Part shown: piece by piece, positions 1-5,917 of the stretch
Layout of the letters: the number at the start of each line of letters is the position of its first letter
How positions within the stretch are numbered: position 1 is the first letter of the stretch
DNA from: an uncultured cyanobacterium
Lineage (GTDB): Bacteria; Cyanobacteriota; Cyanobacteriia; PCC-6307; Cyanobiaceae
Assembly: GCA_903921295.1 (NCBI GenBank)
Contig: CAIXOZ010000038.1
Coordinates: forward strand, 1-6,531
Reading direction: 5' to 3'
Length of the DNA stretch: 6,531 nt
Position numbers and translations under genes: made by a program
The notes under the pieces: generated by a model
Told to the model about the DNA's origin: nothing
Databases searched by the model: none
What the model saw: the letters and a program-made list of their open reading frames with translations, nothing else

Positions 1-353
1 CCGCCCGCCTCACCGGCTGGAAGATCGACATCAAGAACAGCACCGAATACGACCAGGGCAGCGAAGACGAGCGCGTGGCTGAACTGATTTCCCTTCGTCA
101 GGAAGAAGAAGCCCTGCAGGCCGAAGCCGAAGCCCGCCTGGCGGCCGAACAGGCGGCCAGGGCCGAGGAGGACGCCCGTCTGCGCGAGCTCTATCCGCTG
201 CCCGAAGACGACGAGGACTACGGCAGCGACGAGGCTGAGGCTGAGGGCGTTGAGCCTGAGGCGGAGGCTGCCGCTGAAGACGTGCCTTCAGACGATGAGG
301 ACACCACCGCCGCCGCCACCGACGCTGACCACGAAGCGGCTGGGGCCCGGTGA
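1..353 (+). CDS. nusA: Transcription termination/antitermination factor NusA, C-terminal part (5' end outside window)
   Basis: Reading from base 3, the frame stays open to the TGA at 351–353 and gives 116 residues. It starts with ARLTGWKIDIKNSTEYD, which matches the end of the second KH domain of NusA. NusA binds RNA polymerase and nascent RNA and modulates pausing, termination and antitermination in the cytoplasm. After this motif comes a helical Glu/Ala/Arg stretch, a short LRELYPLPEDDEDYG segment, and a tail of about 50 residues made almost entirely of Glu, Asp and Ala. No acidic-repeat (AR) domains like those of E. coli NusA follow the KH region; from memory that is normal for cyanobacteria. 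The stop overlaps the next start (GTGA), so nusA and ylxR are probably cotranscribed and translationally coupled. Identity rests on the KH2 fragment plus the gene order nusA–ylxR–infB. Confidence 0.93.
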   Translation, partial: ARLTGWKIDIKNSTEYDQGSEDERVAELISLRQEEEALQAEAEARLAAEQAARAEEDARLRELYPLPEDDEDYGSDEAEAEGVEPEAEAAAEDVPSDDEDTTAAATDADHEAAGAR

Positions 354-625
354 GCAGACCGATCCTCCGTCGCTGTGTGTCCTGCCGGGAGCTGCTCGAC
401 CGCGAGCAGCTCTGGCGTGTGATTCGTCAGGCGACGGGAGGGCTGGTCCTGGATCGGGGGATGGGGCGTTCCGCCTACCTCTGCCGAGGCCGGGAATGCC
501 TGGAAGAGGCCAGGCGACGCAAGCGATTGCAACGGGCTCTGCGCATCCAGGTGCCCGATACCGTCTACGCATCGCTTGAACAGCGTCTGGACGACCAACA
601 TGTCGCTGACGTTGAGGCAAGATGA
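350..625 (+). CDS. ylxR: YlxR/DUF448 family RNA-binding protein (RnpM-like)
   Basis: A 91-residue basic protein of the DUF448 family. The N-terminus RPILRRCVSCRELLDREQLWRVIR carries the family's CxxC-type signature (Cys9, Cys12). A second conserved block, GRSAYLCRGRECLEEARRRKRLQRAL, holds Cys45 and Cys50; most relatives read GRGAY where this one has GRSAY (residues 39–43). Family members are small cytoplasmic nucleic-acid-binding proteins encoded between nusA and infB. In Bacillus subtilis the homologue has been reported to bind RNase P RNA and is called RnpM; whether that holds here is unknown. The GTG start at 350 overlaps the nusA stop, and no strong Shine-Dalgarno precedes it, which suggests translational coupling. 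The first conserved residues begin four codons after this GTG, so a later start is unlikely. Unlike Firmicutes operons, no L7Ae-type gene lies between it and infB. Confidence 0.92.
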   Translation: MSRPILRRCVSCRELLDREQLWRVIRQATGGLVLDRGMGRSAYLCRGRECLEEARRRKRLQRALRIQVPDTVYASLEQRLDDQHVADVEAR

Positions 626-690
626 AACGTGGCCCTGTGGTGTGGCAGCACCGCGCCTGGGCTCGGAGGCACCTGTTGCCCCGACCACTT

Positions 691-694
691 GGAG
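691..694 (+). promoter_or_regulatory. Ribosome binding site of infB
   Basis: GGAG lies 6 bases upstream of the ATG at 701, which is good Shine-Dalgarno spacing. It fixes the infB start, after which the conserved N-terminal IF-2 motif begins at once. The 75-base spacer from the ylxR stop holds only short 4-bp inverted repeats (for example GGCA/TGCC at about 668–680). I see no convincing promoter or terminator in it, so infB is probably read through from nusA–ylxR. Confidence 0.6.
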
Positions 695-700
695 ACCTGA

Positions 701-3700
701 ATGACCAGCAGCGGCAAAGTCAGAATTTATGAGCTGTCCCGGGACCTGGGCCTGGACAACCGCGACGTGCTCGAAGCCGCCGAGAAGCTGGCGATTTCCG
801 CCAAGAGCCACAGCAGTTCGATCAGCGATGACGAAGCCGCACGCATCCGCGGCCTGATCGAATCCGGCGACGCCTCCCGCTCCCCGGCCGCTCCGGCCGC
901 GCCGGCAGCCAAGGAGACTGCGGCCAAGGCGATCCTGGCCGTGCGCAAGACCCCGAACGGCAGCGAGGCTCCCCCTGCAGCTCCGGCCGCACCCAGGCCG
1001 CCGGCGGCCCGGCCTCCCCTCAGTCCGAAGCCTGCGGCAGCCGCTCCGGCTCCCAGCCGTCCGGCCGTGATAGCGCCCCCCGGCCGTCCCGCTCCTGCCC
1101 CCGAACGGCCTGAACCCAAGGCCGCCGCTGCTCCTGCCTCGGCGGCCCCGAAACCGCCGGCCAGCCGACCAGCCCAACCGCCTGCTGCTCAGCCTCCTGC
1201 AGCCAAGGCTCCGGTCGCACCGGCGCCTGTCAGCAAGCCGGTGCTCGTGAAGGCTCCGGCCTCCAGCCCCCGGCCAGCCGCCCCTGAGGCCAGCAGCCCC
1301 ATGCCGGCCAGGCCCGGAGCACCGGCCAGGCCGGCGACTCCTGCCGCCGCCAAACCGACTGCACCACAGATCGTGCGCAAGCCCGAGGTGATGCCCTCGC
1401 GGCCCGCAGCCCCCACCAGTCCGCGGCCCCAGCCGCCGGCCGGGTCCACTGTCGGTCGACCCGCCGCTGCCACCAGCCCGAGGCCGGTGTCACCGCCGGC
1501 CCGCCCGAGTGCCCCGCAACGACCGGTGGCGGGAGCCCCTGCCCGACCCAGCGGCCCCGCACCGACCAAGCCGACGCTCGTGAGTCGTCCGCAGACAGGC
1601 CAGGGAGCCACCAGCAGCCGCCCGGCACCTCCCTCCGGCCGTCCCCCCCTGCCCCAGCGTGCCGGTGCCCCGCAGAGGCCCCAGCCGGGCTCAGCGCCTT
1701 CCCGACCCGGCCAACCCGTCAGCCGCGGACCGGCTGCCCCGGGCCGCCAGGGCGTCAACCCGGTCGAGCTGGTCGGCAAACCGATCCGCCGCGATCCCAG
1801 CGCTGCCCCGGGCGCCCCAACCCGTCCTGGCGCGCCGGTGCGTCCCGGCACCACGCCCACCGGCATGCGCAAGCCCGTGGCCCCTGGCGAGCTGATGCAG
1901 CTCCAGAAGCCCGGTGCCCGTCCGGTGGCGCCACCACCGCGCCGTCCGGAGCGTCCAAGCGCCGATGGCGCCGGGGCCGGTGACGGTCCCGCTGCACCCC
2001 GTCCCGTTGCCACGCCGCCGGCAGCGCCGCGTCGGCCCGGATTCCGCACACCGCAGGCACCGACCCGAGCCCGTCGGCCGGAATGGGACGACAGCGCCAA
2101 GCTCGAGGCCCTGCGCAGCCGCTCTCCCCAGAAGCAGCGCCAGAAGGTTCACATCATCGGCGAAAACGATGATGCGCTCACCGCTGAGACCGGCGGTTTC
2201 GCCGGCGAACAGGAAGCCCTGGTGCTGCAGGCCAGCCTGGCCCGCCCGGCCAAGCCCAGGGCCACCGCCGCTGCCGCACCCAAGCCCACGGTCGCCGTTC
2301 GCAAGCGCAAGAAGGAGACCACCCGTCAGCGCCAGCGCCGTCGGGCGATGGAACTGCGCGCCGCCCGTGACGCCAAGGCCCAACGGCCGGAAATGCTGAT
2401 CGTGCCGGAGGGCAACCTCACGGTGCAGGAGCTGGCCGATCGCCTCGGCGTCGAGAGCTCGGAGATCATCAAATCCCTGTTCTTCAAGGGGATCATCGCC
2501 ACCGTCACCCAGACGCTCGACCTGGCGGCCATCGAGACGGTGTCGGATGAATTCGGCGTGCCGGTGCTCGAGGACGACAAGGAGGAAGCCGCCGCCAAGA
2601 CGGTGGAAATGATCGAGGAGAGCGACCTGGCGCACCTGATCCGCCGTCCACCGGTGGTCACGGTGATGGGCCATGTCGACCACGGCAAGACGAGCCTGCT
2701 CGATGCGATCCGCAAGACCCGGGTGGCCGCAGGCGAAGCCGGTGGAATCACCCAGCACATCGGTGCCTACCAGGTGGAGGTGCCCCATGGCGCAGACCGC
2801 CGCTCGATCACCTTCCTCGACACCCCTGGCCACGAGGCCTTCACCGCCATGCGGGCCCGGGGCACCAAGGTCACCGACGTGGCCGTGCTGGTGGTGGCCG
2901 CCGATGACGGCGTCCGTCCCCAGACCCTCGAGGCGATCAGCCACGCCCGGGCGGCCGAGGTGCCGATCGTGGTGGCGATCAACAAGATCGACAAAGAAGG
3001 CGCCCAGCCGGACCGTGTCAAGCAGGAGCTCTCCGGCCTGGAGCTCGTGGCTGAGGACTGGGGCGGCAGCACCGTGATGGTGCCGGTGAGCGCCATCAAG
3101 GGCGAGAACATCGACAAGCTCCTCGAGATGATCCTGCTGGTCACGGAGGTCGAAGATCTCCAGGCCAACCCGGACCGGATGGCCAAGGGCACCGTGATCG
3201 AGGCTCACCTCGACAAGGCCAAGGGTCCTGTGGCCACCCTGCTGATCCAGAACGGCACCCTGCGCCCCGGCGATGTCCTGGCCGCCGGCCCCGTGCTCGG
3301 CAAGGTGCGGGCGATGGTCGACGACACCGGCAAGCGGGTCAAGGAGGCCGGACCGTCCTGTGCCGTTGAAGCCCTGGGCTTCAGCGAGGTACCCACCGCC
3401 GGTGACGAATTCGAGGTCTATCCCGACGAGAAGACCGCCCGATCCGTGGTGGGCGACCGGGCCAACGAAGCCCGGGCCACCCGACTGGCCCAGCAGATGG
3501 CCTCCCGCCGTGTCTCCCTGGCCTCGATGTCGGGCCAGGCGAGCGAAGGCGAGCTCAAGGAGCTCAACCTGATCCTCAAGGCCGATGTTCAGGGCAGTGT
3601 CGAGGCGATCCTCGGCTCTCTCGAGCAGCTGCCCCAGGACGAGGTCCAGGTGCGGGTGCTGCTCTCGGCTCCGGGCGAGATCACCGAAACCGACGTCGAC

Positions 3701-4171
3701 CTGGCCGCCGCATCCGGCGCCGTGATCGTCGGCTTCAACACCTCGATGGCACCAGGCGCCCGCCGTGCCGCCGATGCCACCGGCGTCGACGTGCGCGACT
3801 ACGACGTCATCTACAAGCTGCTGGAAGACATCCAGATGGCCATGGAGGGCCTTCTGGAGCCGGAGCTGGTGGAGGAGAACCTCGGCGAAGCCGAGGTGCG
3901 TGCCGTGTTCACCATCGGCCGCAGTGCGGTGGCCGGCTGCTACGTCACCACCGGCAAATTGCAGCGCAACTGCAAGGTGCGGGTGTGGCGGGGCAAGGAA
4001 AAGGTGTTCGAGGGCGACCTCGACTCCCTGCGCCGCAACAAGGACGACGTCAAGGAAGTGGCCACCGGCTTCGAGTGCGGCATCGGTTGCGATCGCTTCA
4101 ATGCCTGGCAGGAAGGCGATCGGGTTGAGGCCTTCAAGCTGGTCACCCAACGCCGCACCCTGAGCACCTGA
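701..4171 (+). CDS. infB: Translation initiation factor IF-2, long cyanobacterial form
   Basis: A complete 1156-residue translational GTPase that places initiator fMet-tRNA on the 30S subunit and promotes 50S joining. Residues 1–53 (KVRIYELSRDLGLDNRDVLE) form a first IF2_N module. A proline/alanine-rich, basic linker of about 400 residues follows, then a conserved-looking segment from PEWDDSAKLEALRSRSP (from residue 460) and an Arg/Lys-rich stretch. A second IF2_N module begins near residue 565 (EMLIVPEGNLTVQELADRLG). The G domain has all its motifs: G1 GHVDHGKT (657–664), switch I GGITQHIG (681–688), G3 DTPGHE (707–712, catalytic His711), G4 NKID (761–764) and G5 SAIK (797–800). Domain III has LILKADVQGSVEAI (from 957), and the C-terminal domain ends at residue 1156. 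E. coli IF-2 has 890 residues; the extra length is in the linker. The start is supported by GGAG at 691–694. No frameshift or missing key residue was seen. Confidence 0.98.
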   Translation: MTSSGKVRIYELSRDLGLDNRDVLEAAEKLAISAKSHSSSISDDEAARIRGLIESGDASRSPAAPAAPAAKETAAKAILAVRKTPNGSEAPPAAPAAPRPPAARPPLSPKPAAAAPAPSRPAVIAPPGRPAPAPERPEPKAAAAPASAAPKPPASRPAQPPAAQPPAAKAPVAPAPVSKPVLVKAPASSPRPAAPEASSPMPARPGAPARPATPAAAKPTAPQIVRKPEVMPSRPAAPTSPRPQPPAGSTVGRPAAATSPRPVSPPARPSAPQRPVAGAPARPSGPAPTKPTLVSRPQTGQGATSSRPAPPSGRPPLPQRAGAPQRPQPGSAPSRPGQPVSRGPAAPGRQGVNPVELVGKPIRRDPSAAPGAPTRPGAPVRPGTTPTGMRKPVAPGELMQLQKPGARPVAPPPRRPERPSADGAGAGDGPAAPRPVATPPAAPRRPGFRTPQAPTRARRPEWDDSAKLEALRSRSPQKQRQKVHIIGENDDALTAETGGFAGEQEALVLQASLARPAKPRATAAAAPKPTVAVRKRKKETTRQRQRRRAMELRAARDAKAQRPEMLIVPEGNLTVQELADRLGVESSEIIKSLFFKGIIATVTQTLDLAAIETVSDEFGVPVLEDDKEEAAAKTVEMIEESDLAHLIRRPPVVTVMGHVDHGKTSLLDAIRKTRVAAGEAGGITQHIGAYQVEVPHGADRRSITFLDTPGHEAFTAMRARGTKVTDVAVLVVAADDGVRPQTLEAISHARAAEVPIVVAINKIDKEGAQPDRVKQELSGLELVAEDWGGSTVMVPVSAIKGENIDKLLEMILLVTEVEDLQANPDRMAKGTVIEAHLDKAKGPVATLLIQNGTLRPGDVLAAGPVLGKVRAMVDDTGKRVKEAGPSCAVEALGFSEVPTAGDEFEVYPDEKTARSVVGDRANEARATRLAQQMASRRVSLASMSGQASEGELKELNLILKADVQGSVEAILGSLEQLPQDEVQVRVLLSAPGEITETDVDLAAASGAVIVGFNTSMAPGARRAADATGVDVRDYDVIYKLLEDIQMAMEGLLEPELVEENLGEAEVRAVFTIGRSAVAGCYVTTGKLQRNCKVRVWRGKEKVFEGDLDSLRRNKDDVKEVATGFECGIGCDRFNAWQEGDRVEAFKLVTQRRTLST
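881..2065 (+). repeat. Low-complexity Pro/Ala/Arg-rich coding region (IF-2 linker)
   Basis: Roughly codons 61–455 of infB encode a degenerate array of short units such as APARP, RPAAP and PPAAP, with Lys/Arg scattered through it and very few acidic residues. At the DNA level there are imperfect short direct repeats; for instance an 11-base unit (CCGGCCAGGCC) occurs at 1304–1314 and again at 1322–1332. The repeats are not in perfect tandem, which fits an old, diverged, slippage-prone linker. It is most likely intrinsically disordered and joins the two IF2_N modules. Boundaries are approximate. Confidence 0.75.
4089..4096. repeat. HIP1 octamer (GCGATCGC)
   Basis: A single exact copy of the highly iterated palindrome typical of many cyanobacterial genomes, inside the 3' part of infB. 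It supports a cyanobacterial origin but has no assigned function here. I noticed no other exact copy in the window. Confidence 0.6.
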
Positions 4172-4181
4172 TCCGGCAGCG

Positions 4182-5309
4182 ATGACGGCAAGCCGCGAGG
4201 TGAACGGAGGGACTGGCTCCGGCCAGTCCCTCGCCAGGCCCGATCCCGGGCTCGAGCCGCTGCTCTGGCTGCAGCTCCTGGGCATCGGCGCCATCGTCGG
4301 CGAAGCGCTTGCTCTTCTGGTGCTGCTCGGCAGCGTCGACCCTGGCCCCCTGCCGGGTCTGGAACGTCTGCTGATCTGGGCTCTGGGAGCCCTCGCTCCG
4401 GCGGTGCTGCTGAGCAAGCGCCCGGCTGATCCCTGGTCGCTGTTGGTGCTTCAGGCTCCTCTGCGCGGCCGTCGAGAGATTCAGAGGCGTCTGATGCGGC
4501 TTCAGGATCAGCCTGTGCTGCGCTTGCTGCCCCTGCTGGTCGCTGTCCTGCTGCTGCCGGCACTCTGGCGGATCGATCAGGCCGGCGGCCTCGCCACCGG
4601 ACTTTCGCCACTGGCGGACAGCAACCGCCTGGTGGTGCTGCTGCTGAGCCTGCCCCTGCTGGCGGTGATCGTGTGGCAAGGCCAGCAGATCGGCCAGGCC
4701 CTGTGGCTGCTCAGCCGACCTGCCGACGCCATCAGGGCGGCTGAGCCCCTCTCCGTGGCCGATCTGGAACAGGGTCGGCTCAGCCTCGGCCTACCGCTGC
4801 TGCTGCTCGACCCCCTGCAACCGGCCAGGCCAGCCGCAAAGCCAGAGGCGCCGCCAGCTCCCGACCCTCCGGATCCCAGCCCAACCGCCGGGATTGCCGA
4901 GACAACAGCAAGGCCGACCAGCAACGTCGCACCTGCCGCTGTTGAACCGCTCCCCGAGGCCGGCGCTGCAACCCAGGCCGCTGCTGCTGAAAGGGCCGGA
5001 CCCGCTGCAGCGTCCATGGGGCTGTCAGATCAACCCAGTCAGGCGAGCGACGTTGACGCACCTTCAGAACCGACTGCGGCGCCTAGCACCGAACCGGGGA
5101 GCGATCAGGCCGCCCTCCCCTCTGGGACCAACGGCATCCCGGAAGCAGCGCCGCATCCTGGCGGAAGCGCCATCACTCCGCCGCCGGCGCCTGAGCCATC
5201 CGAGCCGAGTCCAAGCGACCAGCCATCAGCCCCGGGCCCGATCGAACCAGAGCAGGCTGCCGAAGATGGCGAGGGCGACGACCTGAATCAGCAGATCACT
5301 GGTCTCTAA
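4182..5309 (+). CDS. Cyanobacterial membrane protein with low-complexity C-terminal tail
   Basis: A 375-residue protein of unknown function. The N-terminal half has four hydrophobic segments, at about residues 26–50, 60–78, 112–129 and 149–177. A conserved-looking segment follows (RPADAIRAAEPLSVADLEQGRLSLG, from 179). From about residue 214 to the end the sequence is Pro/Ala/Glu/Ser-rich with no recognisable fold. This architecture next to infB matches, from memory, the cyanobacterial family annotated as low-complexity tail membrane protein; I could not check this. The ATG at 4182 lies 10 bases after the infB stop, with only a weak ribosome binding site. GTG at 4200 (codon 7) is an alternative. 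Cotranscription with infB is plausible, although a strong hairpin sits in the first codons. The last 84 bases overlap the converging DUF3493 gene, so the tail end is antisense to real coding sequence. Which cyanobacterial membrane it occupies cannot be told. Confidence 0.8.
   Translation: MTASREVNGGTGSGQSLARPDPGLEPLLWLQLLGIGAIVGEALALLVLLGSVDPGPLPGLERLLIWALGALAPAVLLSKRPADPWSLLVLQAPLRGRREIQRRLMRLQDQPVLRLLPLLVAVLLLPALWRIDQAGGLATGLSPLADSNRLVVLLLSLPLLAVIVWQGQQIGQALWLLSRPADAIRAAEPLSVADLEQGRLSLGLPLLLLDPLQPARPAAKPEAPPAPDPPDPSPTAGIAETTARPTSNVAPAAVEPLPEAGAATQAAAAERAGPAAASMGLSDQPSQASDVDAPSEPTAAPSTEPGSDQAALPSGTNGIPEAAPHPGGSAITPPPAPEPSEPSPSDQPSAPGPIEPEQAAEDGEGDDLNQQITGL
4207..4232 (+). other. Perfect 11-bp hairpin with cUCCGg tetraloop, 35 bases after the infB stop
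   Basis: GAGGGACTGGC (4207–4217) pairs without mismatch with 4222–4232 around the loop TCCG (4218–4221). The loop and its closing C-G pair form cUNCGg, a class of exceptionally stable RNA tetraloops. The next bases (TCGCCAGG) contain no U-run, so this is not a standard intrinsic terminator. If the ATG at 4182 is used, the hairpin covers codons 9–17 of the next gene and its left arm includes a Shine-Dalgarno-like GGAGGG (4206–4211). Possible roles are stabilising the 3' end of infB mRNA, a pause or attenuation point between the genes, or tuning translation of the membrane protein. The structure is directly visible; the role is inference. Confidence 0.6.
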
Positions 5310-5522
5310 CCCTGAGCCGGAAGCGGAACGCATCGCCATTGTCATCAGACCCAGGCCGGCGGACGCAGTGAAGGCCAGCCAGAGGGCCCGCCGCAGGCCC
5401 CGCCAGGGCGTGCGTGCCTCCTCCAGCAGCCGCTGACGCAGCTCGGGATCCAGGGAGGAGGGAGTGTTTGGGGAGGGCAAGGGGCTGACGCCGCGGAGCT
5501 GACCGCTGAATGCTAATTTCAT
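5226..5522 (-). CDS. DUF3493 family small membrane protein (low-PSII-accumulation-like)
   Basis: A 98-residue protein starting MKLAFSGQLRGV. The core LDPELRQRLLEEARTPWRGLRRALWLAFTASAGLG (residues 24–58) has the E-A-x-x-P-[WY]-R-G-L-R signature that I associate with DUF3493, a cyanobacterial and plastid family with a proposed link to photosystem II accumulation (LPA1/REP27-like proteins contain such a domain). Two hydrophobic segments lie at about 45–63 and 77–93, and the protein ends WFDRARG. The frame stays open upstream to 5585, but that extension would translate the antisense strand of the tRNA gene, so I chose the ATG at 5522–5520. No clear Shine-Dalgarno precedes it. It converges on and overlaps the preceding membrane-protein gene by 84 bases (5226–5309), and its start is 6 bases from the divergent tRNA. 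The family assignment is by motif recognition; function in this organism is unknown. Confidence 0.82.
   Translation of the reverse strand: MKLAFSGQLRGVSPLPSPNTPSSLDPELRQRLLEEARTPWRGLRRALWLAFTASAGLGLMTMAMRSASGSGLETSDLLIQVVALAIFGSLLWFDRARG
5512..5517 (+). promoter_or_regulatory. Candidate -10 element for tRNA-Thr
   Basis: GCTAAT matches TATAAT at 4 of 6 positions and sits in the only AT-rich patch just upstream of the tRNA (5509–5523). It is placed so that transcription would start a few bases before the mature 5' end at 5529. No good -35 box is found 17 bases upstream; CTGACG at 5485–5490 is too far away (21 bases). The element lies within the first codons of the opposing DUF3493 gene. Confidence 0.3.
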
Positions 5523-5528
5523 TGGGCT

Positions 5529-5600
<72 letters not shown>

Positions 5601-5917
5601 TTTCAGACAACACATTGGCGACGCATCCATTGCCCATCGCCATCAACAGAACCCATTGAGATCGGCGCCTGGGACTGACAGCGGGCCGCATGGAAGGCAG
5701 ACTCTTCATCACGGAACCTTGATGGGGAACGTGCGCAATCACCCCCCGCTTGATGCACCTCAAAGCAGGGATGGCGCCGATGAACGTGCGTCAAACAGGC
5801 GTGAAGCGCTACACAACACGTCGCTGCAGACCCGAACACAGCCCCTGAGTCTTCGCACGAGCTTTCGACGCGATCACGGCCGGCATCGATAGGTTGAAGA
5901 TCGCCGGACTTCAGGCC
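5601..5917. other. Intergenic region, 317 bases, no supported gene
   Basis: Open frames here (for example 5656–5892 on the plus strand) have no recognisable motif, a composition unlike the neighbouring proteins, and in some cases run into the antisense of the tRNA. One imperfect inverted repeat is visible at 5731–5758: GTGC and ATCA on the left pair with TGAT and GCAC on the right, with a 3-base bulge and a C-rich loop. A weak promoter-like pair for the next gene can be drawn (TTCGAC at 5864–5869, GATAGG at 5888–5893, 18-base spacing), but the match is poor. Otherwise I see nothing in this stretch. Confidence 0.5.

Noticed and set aside
218..1177. A 319-residue minus-strand frame spanning ylxR and the start of infB
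   Set aside because: It crosses two convincing plus-strand genes and the spacer between them, is Gly/Arg/Ser-rich, and shows no domain motif. It is an antisense shadow.
1304..1332. 11-base repeat CCGGCCAGGCC, also seen at 4821–4831, considered as a mobile or regulatory repeat
   Set aside because: In infB it encodes the recurring PARP unit of the linker, and the third copy also encodes Pro/Ala residues. Shared codon use explains it better than a dispersed element.
4207..4240. Calling the hairpin after infB a rho-independent terminator
   Set aside because: The stem is strong, but the bases after it (TCGCCAGGCC) contain no T-run and it lies within the next gene's likely coding region.
1691..4417. 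A 908-residue open frame on the minus strand, antisense to most of infB
   Set aside because: It lies opposite the fully intact IF-2 GTPase domains, its translation is low-complexity Gly/His/Asp/Leu-rich sequence with no family motif, and long antisense frames are expected in GC-rich coding DNA with strong third-position bias.
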